A DNA stretch of 45,459 bases from a virus, in the IMG/VR virus record IMGVR_UViG_3300042429_000404, positions 1 to 45,459 of that record; one strand, 5' to 3'. The position numbers were made by a program, and so were the translations under genes. Below are positions 14,113-22,016 of the stretch, one piece after another; within the stretch, counting starts at the first letter, position 1; each line of letters begins with the position of its first letter. The notes beneath the pieces are model-generated. The model had not been told where the DNA came from, ran no database searches, and saw only the letters and a program-made list of their open reading frames with translations.

Positions 14113-15132
14113 TTATGTTATTGGTACAAAGGTTGTACCATTCCAGACTTTAATTGTACCAGACACAAAAGCTGTGCTATTCCAAACTTTTATTGTGCCG
14201 GGGACAAAAGCCGTGCCATCCCAAACTTTTGGCCTAGATCCCCCAACGGTAATTGTTAATGCTCCAGTGTCAGCTGATCCCGTCACGTTGGTAGCTCTAA
14301 TTACAAAGATAAATACGCCAGCAACAGTAGGCGTTCCGGTAATTGCACCTGTAGATGTATTTAAACTAAGGCTAGTAGGTAAGGCTCCAGAAAATACAGA
14401 ATAGGTTGTTGTATCACTCGCGGCAACTCCATCAGAATAAGCTGTGCTTAAATTTATTGAATTAAGAACAGAACTGTCTGAAAATACCGGAGTAGGCGGG
14501 TTGACTACAACCGTTTTTGATACGTTAGCCGATCCGCCCGGCCCGTTTGCTGTAATTGTAAATCCATAAGACCCAACAGTGTTGGGGGTTCCAGTTAACG
14601 CACCGCTTGAGGTGTTGAATGAAAGCCCAGGTGGCAGTGTTCCTGTTTGAGCGTAGCTACTTGTGTTGCTAGCTGTAAATTGACCAGTGTAAGCCACGCC
14701 TCTAATTACAGGCGTGGGGGCGTTTTGAGTACTAAATGATGGTGCTGGAGTAGGAGCCGCTGCGGTAGTAAAAGTACCGCTTGCGCTTGCCGCACCCATT
14801 GAGCCTTTTGGATCATTTGATCCGCTAAGGGATAAAGTAGATCCAGATGGAACAGAGATGGATCCAGATCCAATAAGCTTGGACATATTGCCGGATCCGC
14901 CGGTTCTAAAGTCGTAAGTATAGTAACCGCTAAAACCCGCAGCACCCAAAGCAAAGCTAAAGTACGGCGCGTTGTTTGGCGGTACGAATAAGTTATAGCT
15001 GGTCCAGCTTGTGCTTGAACGTTTAAAATAAACTTGATAATTTACAACACCGGTAGCAGCATCCTGCAAGTCAATTTGAGTAGTAAATACTGCATTGCTT
15101 GCGTGCGTAAATGTATAGCTTGCGCTTGCCAT
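14113..15132 (-). CDS. Ig-like fibre/adhesion protein with C-terminal repeats, 339 aa
   Basis: AAGGAG precedes ATG 15132. After a beta-rich N-terminal domain there are two putative Ig (He_PIG-type) domains. Each shows the signature GxLPxxLSxNTSTGAxTGTP followed by V-x-G-x-(Y/F)-x-F-x-(I/V). The C-terminus has three near-identical 12-residue units of the form IKVWNxTxFVxGT (KVWDGTAFVPGT, KVWNSTAFVSGT, KVWNGTTFVPIT). This is typical of an exposed tail-fibre or capsid-decoration protein that binds carbohydrate. It stands directly upstream of the endolysin in the leftward operon. Confidence 0.85.
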   Translation of the reverse strand: MASASYTFTHASNAVFTTQIDLQDAATGVVNYQVYFKRSSTSWTSYNLFVPPNNAPYFSFALGAAGFSGYYTYDFRTGGSGNMSKLIGSGSISVPSGSTLSLSGSNDPKGSMGAASASGTFTTAAAPTPAPSFSTQNAPTPVIRGVAYTGQFTASNTSSYAQTGTLPPGLSFNTSSGALTGTPNTVGSYGFTITANGPGGSANVSKTVVVNPPTPVFSDSSVLNSINLSTAYSDGVAASDTTTYSVFSGALPTSLSLNTSTGAITGTPTVAGVFIFVIRATNVTGSADTGALTITVGGSRPKVWDGTAFVPGTIKVWNSTAFVSGTIKVWNGTTFVPIT

Positions 15133-15142
15133 TGGCTACTCC

Positions 15143-15412
15143 TTAGTAGGAGATCCAGACATCGCCTGTAACAAACCCGCCAGCAGGCGCGGTCGGCTCA
15201 GTTGTCTGTACGTAGACTCTTTTGTCGCTGATCTTGTTTGCTGAGTTAGCCACAACGTAAGGCAAGGCTGTCCAAGCAGCAGCTCCAGTGCCAACCTTAG
15301 TTAAACGAGTGTCAGTCTCAAAGCCTGTTTCGCCAGCAGCAAGGGTAGGGTTAGTTGAAGTCCAGTTGGCAGCGGTATCCCTGCGAACTTGGATTAGGTT
15401 TACTCTAGGCAT
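15143..15412 (-). CDS. Short protein with fibre N-terminal anchor domain, 89 aa
   Basis: The segment QVRRDTAANWTSTNPTLAAG, then GFETDTRLTKVGTGAAAWTALPY, is the same module as residues 6-52 of the collagen-like fibre (545 aa, 20083-21720). In phage fibres this module forms the attachment end (like the N-terminal domain of major tropism determinant proteins). Here it is almost free-standing, with only a 35-residue tail (KRVYVQTTEPTAPAGGFVTG). It may be an adaptor joining fibres to the tail or a trimmed-down fibre. GGGAGC precedes the ATG. Confidence 0.85.
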   Translation of the reverse strand: MPRVNLIQVRRDTAANWTSTNPTLAAGETGFETDTRLTKVGTGAAAWTALPYVVANSANKISDKRVYVQTTEPTAPAGGFVTGDVWISY

Positions 15413-15448
15413 TAAATGCTCCCGTGTTAGGCGTTGATCTAAGGCTTA

Positions 15449-15808
15449 TTATAGCGCAGATTCAGGCTCAATTAGAGCCCAATCCTTAGCCTGTTCATCC
15501 CAGTTGTACCGCTCACCATCGTTAGGGTAGGCCACTGGTGGCTCCCATAGACAGCTATCTTCATCAAGTAACCAAGACTCAAAAGGTTTAGGCGCAATAA
15601 AGGCGTCGCGATCTTCATCAAAAGCGTAGCCAATTCCAGCGTAATTCTTGCGGTAATTGCCATTGTAAGAAGTGCGCTTGCAAGTTTGATCACGGAAGTT
15701 GCCATACCAAGTTTCGGTATCTAAGCCTTCAATAAGCTCAGTTTCATCAATGCCAGTGATCACTTCAGTGACAATATTGTTTTCATCTAAAAATGCGTAA
15801 TGTGCCAT
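15449..15808 (-). CDS. Conserved aquatic-phage virion-type protein, 119 aa
   Basis: AGGAAA precedes ATG 15808. It begins MAHYAFLDENNIVTEVITGI and later has NYRKNYAGIGYAFDEDRDAF, PKPFESWLLDEDSCLWEPP and an ending around YNWDE. I recall this architecture from many cyanophage and marine or freshwater phage genomes, usually close to tail-fibre genes, and no function is established. It is probably a small structural or fibre-associated protein. Acidic and Trp/Tyr-rich. Confidence 0.9.
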   Translation of the reverse strand: MAHYAFLDENNIVTEVITGIDETELIEGLDTETWYGNFRDQTCKRTSYNGNYRKNYAGIGYAFDEDRDAFIAPKPFESWLLDEDSCLWEPPVAYPNDGERYNWDEQAKDWALIEPESAL

Positions 15809-15820
15809 TTATTTTCCTAT

Positions 15821-16681
15821 CTATGCCCAGCTGACGTTTCCAGCGCCAGCGGTTATTGTGGTTACTTTGTTTATGCCAACAGTTGCAGTTGAACCAGTAA
15901 CTCCCGCTCCTATTGTAAGTGTATAAGCAGCTGGGTATCTAAGCACAACTAGACCAGAACCACCAGTACCACCTGTGCTAGTTCCATTAGCGCCACCGCT
16001 TCCACCGCTTCCAGTATTAGCTGCACCTGCAGCGCTATTATTAATAAAGTTGCTTGTTCCTTGACCCCAGCCACCAGCTGCCCTAACAACGCTTGCTCCA
16101 GTTATTGGGCTAGCAGTTCCAATTCCAGGCGACCTACCTGACCCCGCTGAGCTTGAACCACCACCACCACCACCTGCAAAGCTTCCAGCGTTAGCGTCGT
16201 TTCTAGTGCCACCATTAGTTCCTTGACCTACTGTTCCAGTACCAAGATCTCCACCTGAGCTACCAGAAGCTCCACCGCCAGAACCACCAGTTGAAATTGC
16301 TACGTTAGCATCATCGGCATCTCGCCCAGCACCACCACCAAGGCAAGTAATACTAGCAAAAGTGCTATCTATACCCTTGGCGCCAACGTTTCCACGGCTA
16401 CCTCCCGCGCCACCTGCTCCAATACTTACTGCATAGTTAGTTAGAGGTTGCAAAATTAATCGTGACTCAGGCTCTAATCCTGAACCACTTGTGCAAATTG
16501 AAGTCCTGTATCCACCAGCGCCAGCGCCTCCACCACCCGCAACTGCATCAGCGCTAGAACCACCTCCACCTCCACCGCCTGCAATTACGAGATAGTCAAC
16601 AGTAAGAAAGTTATTAACCGTAGCGTTTTTGTATCTAACAAAATTTACTATTCCAGACCGGATTAGACTTTGCGCTGCCAT
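15821..16681 (-). CDS. Glycine-rich fibre protein, 286 aa
   Basis: After a 30-residue N-terminus, VDYLVIAGGGGGGGSS opens a glycine-rich domain with GGGAGAGGY, a metal- or sugar-like loop, repeated GGxG stretches, and the closing motif GGSGLVVLRYPAAYTLTIGA. It ends in GNVSWA. The layout matches the glycine-rich domain (Gly_rich_2 type) common on aquatic-phage fibres and adhesins. It is paralogous to the 323-aa protein at 17219-18190: both share the YLVIAGGGGG opening and the LRYP...TGSTATVG closing. Confidence 0.88.
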   Translation of the reverse strand: MAAQSLIRSGIVNFVRYKNATVNNFLTVDYLVIAGGGGGGGSSADAVAGGGGAGAGGYRTSICTSGSGLEPESRLILQPLTNYAVSIGAGGAGGSRGNVGAKGIDSTFASITCLGGGAGRDADDANVAISTGGSGGGASGSSGGDLGTGTVGQGTNGGTRNDANAGSFAGGGGGGSSSAGSGRSPGIGTASPITGASVVRAAGGWGQGTSNFINNSAAGAANTGSGGSGGANGTSTGGTGGSGLVVLRYPAAYTLTIGAGVTGSTATVGINKVTTITAGAGNVSWA

Positions 16682-16683
16682 GA

Positions 16684-17016
16684 CTAAGCCGTTATTTCAG
16701 AGCCAAATACACTAAAGCTTAAGTTTGCAGTGCTGGCATAAACAGTAATTATGTCAGTCGCTGCTAGCGTAATTCCAAGAGTGAGAGTAGTAGAGTCTGC
16801 TGCACCAACGGCAACATCGTAAGCAATGTAGTGCTGATTAGCTATAACTGCGCCTACTGGTCTAATTGCAATCCTGTAAGTTGCACCTGTTGCTGCCCTG
16901 TTAGCAACAACAATTGTAGAAATTACTGCGCTAGTCAGGGCGGGCGCTGTATATAGGTTAGTGTTAGTGGTTGCAGCGGGTGCTGACTGTCCAAGCACTT
17001 TGTAAACTGTTGGCAT
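16684..17016 (-). CDS. Small virion-type beta protein, 110 aa
   Basis: The protein (MPTVYKVLGQSAPAATTNT, then QHYIAYDVAVGAADSTTLTL, ending NLSFSVFGSEITA) is almost all beta strands and very poor in charge. This family is common beside tail-fibre genes in marine and freshwater phage genomes and is thought to be structural. No enzymatic motif is visible. Its ATG is one base away from the stop of the newly noted 54-aa gene. Confidence 0.88.
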   Translation of the reverse strand: MPTVYKVLGQSAPAATTNTNLYTAPALTSAVISTIVVANRAATGATYRIAIRPVGAVIANQHYIAYDVAVGAADSTTLTLGITLAATDIITVYASTANLSFSVFGSEITA

Positions 17017-17017
17017 A

Positions 17018-17182
17018 TTATGCTCCCATCAATAGAAATATTTGCGGAGTTGGGTCTGGTGAACTAATAGTTACGGATCCAGTAAGGCCCCTCCAGAGGG
17101 TACCAGTCCATTCCCAAGTAGTGTCGCCAACTGTAAATAGTTGACCTACTGTGGGGGAGTTTGGAAAATCAATAGCTGGCAT
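17018..17182 (-). CDS. 54-aa fibre-anchor-like protein
   Basis: This short ORF fills a gap that otherwise appears empty. It starts MPAIDFPNSPTVGQLFTVGD and continues with TTWEWTGTLWRG and GSVTISSPDPTPQ. The N-terminus matches that of the 323-aa glycine-rich protein encoded just upstream (MPIDFPSGPTIGQLYTY, then WIYNGYAWD). The shared pattern FP-x2-PT-x-GQL-(Y/F)-T followed by W-x-(W/Y)-x-G-x-x-W is a common attachment module of phage fibre proteins. Here it stands alone, perhaps as an adaptor. The stop is at 17018-17020, one base from the next ATG. No strong ribosome binding site is evident. Confidence 0.8.
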   Translation of the reverse strand: MPAIDFPNSPTVGQLFTVGDTTWEWTGTLWRGLTGSVTISSPDPTPQIFLLMGA

Positions 17183-17218
17183 GATCTTATTGTACCTTAC
17201 TTAGCTTGTGCTGTGCCA

Positions 17219-18190
17219 TTACGCCCAACTGACATTTCCAGTACCGAGGGTTATTGTTGTTACCTTGTCGGTGCCGACTGTTGCTGTTGAGCCAGTAAGT
17301 CCGGCACCAATTGTAATTGTAAAGGCAGATGGGTAGCGAAGTATTACTAAACCAGAACCACCAGCAGCACCCGCAGTTCCCGCAGGAGTTGAGGTAACAC
17401 CTCCAGACGCACCACCACCGCCTGTATTGACCGTTCCAGGACTACCTGCACCACCGCTGTTCGATGCGCTACCGCCTCCTTGTGTTCCAATACCCGCAGT
17501 TTTTGCACCAGTACGAGAGTCTGTACCGCCACCGCCACCGCCAGCTCTTCCAGCACTAGATCCGCCTATGTTACTTAAAACACCAGCACCACCGTTTCCA
17601 CCATTATTGGTCCCAGCGTTATCGCCCGCGGTACGAGCACCACCACCACCTCCACCGTGACTATTGTTCAAGCCAGTAATTCCAGCACCTCCCGCAAAAC
17701 CTTGATTTACTGTCCCAGCTGCGGGCAAGCTTACAGAGTAGTCACCACCACCACCACCACCACCAGAACCACCGACTGCTGCGCTTATTGTTGGTGGTGC
17801 TGAGGTTGCTCCTCTACCACCACCAATAGAAGTGATTGACCCAAAAACAGAATTAGCCCCATTGCCTGGTGAAGTATATCCGTCAGCTGGCCCAGCTGCT
17901 CCACCAGCGCCAACTGTTACTGGGTAATCAGTAAAAAGATTAAGGGATAAAGGAGAGTTGATCCAAGCGTTACCGCCAGAGGTTCCCGTACTTGTTTGAT
18001 AGCCACCTGCACCACCACCACCGCCTCTGTTACCAGAACCACCACCACCGCCGGCAATTACTAGGTATTCCAAATTTATTCTCGAAGGAACAGCTGAAGC
18101 ATCCCAAGCATAGCCATTGTAAATCCATGACCTACCTAGGTAGGTGTACAGCTGCCCAATGGTAGGGCCAGATGGAAAGTCAATGGGCAT
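17219..18190 (-). CDS. Glycine-rich fibre protein with anchor domain, 323 aa
   Basis: The N-terminal 33 residues (MPIDFPSGPTIGQLYTYLGR, then WIYNGYAWDAS) are the same anchor module as the 54-aa protein downstream. LEYLVIAGGGGGSGN then starts a long Gly/Ala/Ser domain that closes with GGSGLVILRYPSAFTITIGA and GNVSWA. This indicates a trimeric or beta-solenoid-like fibre tip of the Gly_rich_2 type. The repeats are coding, not intergenic. It is a paralogue of the 286-aa protein, which has a different N-terminus, suggesting modular exchange of anchor and tip. Confidence 0.9.
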   Translation of the reverse strand: MPIDFPSGPTIGQLYTYLGRSWIYNGYAWDASAVPSRINLEYLVIAGGGGGSGNRGGGGGAGGYQTSTGTSGGNAWINSPLSLNLFTDYPVTVGAGGAAGPADGYTSPGNGANSVFGSITSIGGGRGATSAPPTISAAVGGSGGGGGGGDYSVSLPAAGTVNQGFAGGAGITGLNNSHGGGGGGARTAGDNAGTNNGGNGGAGVLSNIGGSSAGRAGGGGGGTDSRTGAKTAGIGTQGGGSASNSGGAGSPGTVNTGGGGASGGVTSTPAGTAGAAGGSGLVILRYPSAFTITIGAGLTGSTATVGTDKVTTITLGTGNVSWA

Positions 18191-18205
18191 TAGCTAAATC
18201 CTTAT

Positions 18206-18523
18206 TTATTCAGGCTTTGGGTATTTTGCTTTTACTGCTTTGCAAGCAGCGATGTAAGCGTCAACCTGAGCCTTGTCACCTTTTACTACACCGTCAATGT
18301 AGTCAGTGATTGCTGGGTACTCTGGTGCACGAAGTCGCTGATACTCTAGTGCGTCATAAGCAGCTTGTAGCTTTGCTGCCTCTGCTAAGCACTCGGCTTC
18401 AGTCGGCTGAGCCTGCTCTTGATCTAGCCAGTCAAGGCCAGCGTAGTCATCGCCATTTAGGCTCCACTGCGCACCAGGCCTTAAAGACTGTATTGCTTCT
18501 ACTATTCCAAATGTTCTGTTCAT
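18206..18523 (-). CDS. XkdW/tail-assembly-type small protein, 105 aa
   Basis: AAGGAAA precedes ATG 18523. The C-terminal half reads YQRLRAPEYPAITDYIDGVV, then KGDKAQVDAYIAACKAVKAK and YPKP. This is the conserved ending of the XkdW-like/tail-fibre-assembly family that typically follows fibre genes (Q-R-x-x-EYP-x-(I/L)-x-D-x-(I/L)-D ... KAVK-x-x-YPKP). It could be a fibre chaperone or a small structural protein. The N-terminal part WSLNGDDYAGLDWLDQEQAQ is also typical of the family. Confidence 0.9.
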   Translation of the reverse strand: MNRTFGIVEAIQSLRPGAQWSLNGDDYAGLDWLDQEQAQPTEAECLAEAAKLQAAYDALEYQRLRAPEYPAITDYIDGVVKGDKAQVDAYIAACKAVKAKYPKPE

Positions 18524-18531
18524 TATTTTCC

Positions 18532-19026
18532 TTACTGTGCGATTTCCATTAGTGTAATTGTTGAGATTGCTCCAAATCCGTTGTCCAATGAACGGCGATT
18601 AATAAAGCCAGTACTGCCTGAGTTTTGTCGCATGGCTGCTTTGTAAACAATTGAACTAGTTGTGTTTGGTGCGTCTAAAAAATTAATACCTATGTTATAT
18701 CCGTGCGTTGAGCCTATGTCTGCTAAAAACGCTGAAGCGTTTAAAACTGCTGCAGTTGTAGAACGTGCTATGTCAGTTGAGTCTCGTAATAAACCATAAA
18801 AGGTAGTGTTATTTGAGGGTGTTGAAGCAAACATTTGACAAGATATTAAAATTTTACTTGATGCAAACTTAGGAGTAATAGTAGCTGACAAACCTGTAAT
18901 GTCAGTAAAAGTTGTATTTGTAGTAGAAAACACATCTGTCTTAGTAACACTAACAACCTGCAACACTGTACCGTATGACTGACCAAGGCTGTTTTGCCAT
19001 CTGTCAAATCTCATTGTTGATGTCAT
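18532..19026 (-). CDS. Virion protein paralogue 3 of 3, 164 aa
   Basis: The pattern VLQVVSVTKTDVFSTTNTTF, then LSATITPKFASSKILI, and a C-terminal ISTITLMEIAQ is shared with the two genes immediately upstream. The N-terminus (MRFDRWQNSLGQSYGTV) is different from theirs. These are beta-rich small virion proteins often found in tandem near fibre genes of aquatic phages. ATGA overlaps link the three genes. A role as fibre tips or receptor-contact proteins is inferred. Confidence 0.85.
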   Translation of the reverse strand: MTSTMRFDRWQNSLGQSYGTVLQVVSVTKTDVFSTTNTTFTDITGLSATITPKFASSKILISCQMFASTPSNNTTFYGLLRDSTDIARSTTAAVLNASAFLADIGSTHGYNIGINFLDAPNTTSSIVYKAAMRQNSGSTGFINRRSLDNGFGAISTITLMEIAQ

Positions 19027-19577
19027 TGTGCTATCTCCCAGATTGTTCCGTTTGAAATTGTGTTCTCATTAGTGTCCCCACCAGTTGAGCTTATTGTTCT
19101 GTTTAAATATAGAGTAATACTCGTACCTCCAGAAGCTCTTGTTGCTGGGGCAAACACTTGCGCAGCCGTAGAACCAGAAAGACATTCGTACTGAATAAAG
19201 TAATTGCCTTGCGTAGTGGACTGGTCATTGTCCCAGACTGCTGATACAACACCAGACCACCTGACGTTTCCAGCCTCAGAGTTATAACCAGTTGCACCAG
19301 CAGTTGTTATTAAAGAACCATCTTTATGAATTAAAAAAACAGAGTCTTGCGGAACTTCTGCGTTTATCATCCATTGCATAATTAATTTACTGTTTGCAAA
19401 TTTTGGGGTAATGCTTAAATTCAGTTGAGTAATAGTTGTTCCGTTGCCTGAGTTATTTGAAGCAATTGTTGTTCTTGAGTCGCTTCTAACTGTCTGCACT
19501 TGAACAACAGTTCCTGGTGGGTAGATATACCTAGCTCCGCTTAGATCGGTAACGCTGCTTACTCTTAGTTGGCTCAT
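19023..19577 (-). CDS. Virion protein paralogue 2 of 3, 184 aa
   Basis: It shares with its neighbours the GTVVQVQTV opening, the LNLSITPKFANSKLIMQ strand and the C-terminal IWEIAQ. The N-terminus SQLRVSSVTDLSGARYIYPP resembles that of paralogue 1 (SELSVGQLRGLTVNSNVITV), so the anchor segment is retained. The middle part (VFLIHKDGSLITTAG and later STTQGNYFIQYECLSGS) differs strongly, suggesting diversification of the exposed loops. Start and stop overlap the neighbours by 4 bases. Confidence 0.85.
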   Translation of the reverse strand: MSQLRVSSVTDLSGARYIYPPGTVVQVQTVRSDSRTTIASNNSGNGTTITQLNLSITPKFANSKLIMQWMINAEVPQDSVFLIHKDGSLITTAGATGYNSEAGNVRWSGVVSAVWDNDQSTTQGNYFIQYECLSGSTAAQVFAPATRASGGTSITLYLNRTISSTGGDTNENTISNGTIWEIAQ

Positions 19578-20086
19578 TGTGCTATCTCCATAAGAATTAT
19601 GCTGCCTAGTGTGTTAAGGGTTTGAGCCACGCAAGCGCCAACAGCTCCTCCTCCGTTTTTAAAAGCAAAAGTGTAAGTTTGAGCGCTAGTAGTATTCGGA
19701 GAATCTACTATTTGAGCAGCAAGATTTCCTTCAATTGAACCACCAGAAGTGTAAAGAAATTGAAATCCGTTAGTACCGGCAGCTAAATCAGTTCCAGATA
19801 CTGTTCCTCGAAAGATTGTGCCAGTCACATAGCTAAGGTTATTTGGAGTAAGGGTATGGGTTCTCGCCAAAATCATAACTTTGCTAGAAGTAGAACTTGG
19901 AGTAATGGTGGCGCTTAGTCCTGTTGATACATATGTTCCTGAGTTGTTAGTAACTGGGGTAGATGAAGTGACAGAGACAACCTGTACAATATGCCCTGGA
20001 GCGTAAAGCTTATGCCCAGAAGGAACAGTAATAACGTTGCTGTTTACAGTCAGCCCTCTAAGCTGACCTACAGATAGTTCACTCAT
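19574..20086 (-). CDS. Virion protein paralogue 1 of 3, 170 aa
   Basis: ATG 20086 overlaps the stop of the collagen-like fibre gene (ATGA), with GGAG upstream on the minus strand. A longer TTG reading is rejected. The conserved parts are GHIVQVVSVTSSTPV, LSATITPSSTSSKVMILA and IILMEIAQ. The N-terminal 30 residues (VITVPSGHKLYAPG) form a typical fibre lead-in. It is the first of three tandem paralogues. Confidence 0.85.
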   Translation of the reverse strand: MSELSVGQLRGLTVNSNVITVPSGHKLYAPGHIVQVVSVTSSTPVTNNSGTYVSTGLSATITPSSTSSKVMILARTHTLTPNNLSYVTGTIFRGTVSGTDLAAGTNGFQFLYTSGGSIEGNLAAQIVDSPNTTSAQTYTFAFKNGGGAVGACVAQTLNTLGSIILMEIAQ

Positions 20087-21720
20087 ACAATGCTCCAAGA
20101 AGACCCAGCAGGGATAGATACAATTGCGCCGTTAGAAATAGTGATTGGCCCAGCGCTCACTCCATTATAGCCTGTAGGTATCTCATAATTATTAAAAATT
20201 GTTTGTCCATTAAGTTGAATAGGGAAAGTCTCTGATCCCCCAGATAAAGCCGTCCAAAAGCTGTCGTAGTAAATGTAAGCATTGCCATTTTCAGTGTTAT
20301 ACCAAATTGCGCTTGTATCGACTGGAGCAGTAGCAGAGGAGACAACTTCAAGACTTGCTTTTGGTGGAGAGATCGGAACCCAGAAGCTGTCGTAGTAAAT
20401 ATAGGAAGTTCCCTCAGTAGAGTTGAACCAAACGTTGCCAGCAGTAGGGGTTGCTGGTGCCGTTTCGGAAATCGTTACGCTTGAGCCACCAGCAGCAGGT
20501 GTTACCCATTCGGTGTTGTAGTTAGTACCGTCGATCTTGGCAAGGACCTGCCCAGTTGTTCCGCCAACTACAACCCCTGCACCGGTTGCTCCAGTGGCTC
20601 CAGTAGCCCCAGTAACGCCCTGAATACCTTGTATGCCCTGTGCTCCAGCTGGGCCAGTAGCACCAGTGGCTCCAGTAGCCCCAGTAGGACCAGCTGGTCC
20701 AACATTTCCAACAGAGATAACAATTAAAAGGACTGAGTGATTGTTTGCAAAGTTTGTTGTACCAGTACCACCTGAGGCAATAAGGGTTACGGGGAACTGG
20801 TCCCAACCAACGTTAAAAGTCGGAGCGCCTGACACTTCCCACTTCTGGTAATTTGCAGAGTTATTTTTGTCTTGAATAATAAGAACGTCGTATTGGCTGA
20901 TTAGGTCAAGAAATATGCCATCGTCTTGACCGTCAGCATCTACGTGGTTTACCTGAAGAGTGGTAGAGCTTGTTTGAGTAGCGTTATTCCAAGCAAGATT
21001 CTGGCTTGATGGGTCTCCGCTTGTAGTGGTCGTCTTGGCAGTGTAATGGTAATGAGTTGAGCTATCGCCAGTAGCACCTTGAGCTCCAGTAGCACCAGTT
21101 GGGCCAGTAGCGCCAGTTGCTCCAGTAACACCTTGAATACCTTGAATACCCTGTGCTCCAGTTGCCCCAGTTGGGCCTGTTGGGCCTGTTGGGCCAGGCA
21201 CCGTTGAGGCAGCTCCAGTCGCACCAGTAGCACCAGTTGCCCCAGTTGGGCCAACTATAGAAGTTGCTGCACCCCAAGCACCCGCTGCTTTTGGTCCGTA
21301 AATGTTGTTAGTAGCGGTGTCAATATAAAAGTCACCGTTTACGCCCAGCCCAGCTGACGGGACGCCAGAACCGTTTAGTAAGGTCTTACCGTCTAAACCG
21401 TTAGTTCCATTGGTTCCATTGGTTCCATTTGTCCCGTTAGTTCCATTGGTTCCTGCTGCACCAGTAGCACCAGTGGCACCAGTTGCACCAGTAGCACCTG
21501 TAGGTCCAGCAGGACCAGTCGGGCCAGTCGGGCCAGCGGGTCCAGTTAGACCAGTTGCGCCCTGAGTAAAGTAAGGTAGTGAAGTCCAGACAGTGCTGCC
21601 GTTACCGATCTTGATCTTGAGGGTATCGGTCTCAACGCCCATTTCACCCTGAGCAAGGGTAGGGTTAGCGGCAGTCCATTGCGCGGCTGTGCCACGTCTA
21701 AGCTGTAAGATTACTGCCAT
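20083..21720 (-). CDS. Collagen-like tail fibre protein, 545 aa
   Basis: Start ATG 21720 is placed by GGAGGAG. Residues 6-52 are the fibre anchor module (QLRRGTAAQWTAANPTLAQG, later KIGNGSTVWTSLPY). Three blocks of Gly-X-Thr/Pro triplets follow (GATGLTGPAGPTGPTGPAGP and similar, including six GTN triplets). They are separated by a beta-rich insert containing HYHYTAKTTTTSGDPSSQNL. Near the C-terminus are two copies of a short unit with N-x-x-YIYYDSFW. Collagen-like triplets form trimeric rods in phage fibres. The triplet-encoding DNA is repetitive and prone to recombination or length change. Confidence 0.95.
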   Translation of the reverse strand: MAVILQLRRGTAAQWTAANPTLAQGEMGVETDTLKIKIGNGSTVWTSLPYFTQGATGLTGPAGPTGPTGPAGPTGATGATGATGATGAAGTNGTNGTNGTNGTNGTNGLDGKTLLNGSGVPSAGLGVNGDFYIDTATNNIYGPKAAGAWGAATSIVGPTGATGATGATGAASTVPGPTGPTGPTGATGAQGIQGIQGVTGATGATGPTGATGAQGATGDSSTHYHYTAKTTTTSGDPSSQNLAWNNATQTSSTTLQVNHVDADGQDDGIFLDLISQYDVLIIQDKNNSANYQKWEVSGAPTFNVGWDQFPVTLIASGGTGTTNFANNHSVLLIVISVGNVGPAGPTGATGATGATGPAGAQGIQGIQGVTGATGATGATGAGVVVGGTTGQVLAKIDGTNYNTEWVTPAAGGSSVTISETAPATPTAGNVWFNSTEGTSYIYYDSFWVPISPPKASLEVVSSATAPVDTSAIWYNTENGNAYIYYDSFWTALSGGSETFPIQLNGQTIFNNYEIPTGYNGVSAGPITISNGAIVSIPAGSSWSIV

Positions 21721-21989
21721 TAGACTCCTCCGCCATCCCAAGCTGGGATTGGCGTATAAATCGTGTCAGGAATACCGCCGTCGATATTCCATAAGCCACC
21801 TTCAATGTCAGAAAAGCTTATTCGCTTAGATGTTTTACCATCATGCACGTGATCACCGGGGCTAGCCTGAGTAGCCAACGTTCCCAGAGTGTGGTGCTGC
21901 GATATTGCGCTTTTATCAACATCTGAACTAGTATGAAAGGTGTTGACTTCTTCAGCGCCAGGCGCACTAGTATTAGAGAAGAAAGACAT
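21720..21989 (-). CDS. Hypothetical virion-associated protein, 89 aa
   Basis: The start is taken as ATG 21989. A TTG reading from 22016 would extend into the ribosome binding site of the divergent gene. There is no ribosome binding site before 21989, but TATACT sits exactly 6 bases upstream, so the mRNA is probably leaderless. The protein has ISQHHTLGTLATQASPGDHV and HDGKTS, a His/Gly pattern often found in short phage fibre or baseplate proteins (H-x-H-x-x-LGT ... A-x-G-DHxHDG). It is the first gene of the leftward adhesion operon; its stop overlaps the fibre ATG. Confidence 0.8.
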   Translation of the reverse strand: MSFFSNTSAPGAEEVNTFHTSSDVDKSAISQHHTLGTLATQASPGDHVHDGKTSKRISFSDIEGGLWNIDGGIPDTIYTPIPAWDGGGV

Positions 21990-22001
21990 ACCATAAGTAT
22001 A
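21990..22001 (-). promoter_or_regulatory. Leaderless promoter for adhesion operon
   Basis: On the minus strand TATACT (22001-21996) is followed by 6 bases and then ATG 21989, so the start of transcription would coincide with the start codon. A weak TTACTC lies 17 bases upstream of the -10. The gap between the two divergent start codons is only 27 bases. The rightward packaging operon must therefore have its promoter inside the 89-aa gene or further upstream. Confidence 0.5.
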
Positions 22002-22016
22002 GACTAAAGGAGACAA

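Noticed and set aside
15900-18060. CCACCACC-rich repeats
   Set aside because: They are the complement of glycine codons in the two glycine-rich fibre genes.
20500-21560. Dense short repeats that could be mistaken for a CRISPR or intergenic repeat array
   Set aside because: They encode Gly-X-Y collagen triplets in frame; there are no constant repeats with unique spacers.
21996-22003. Rightward -10 box (TATAGA) for the packaging operon in the 27-base divergent gap
   Set aside because: Transcription would begin inside the ribosome binding site AAAGGAG, which would remove it from the mRNA.
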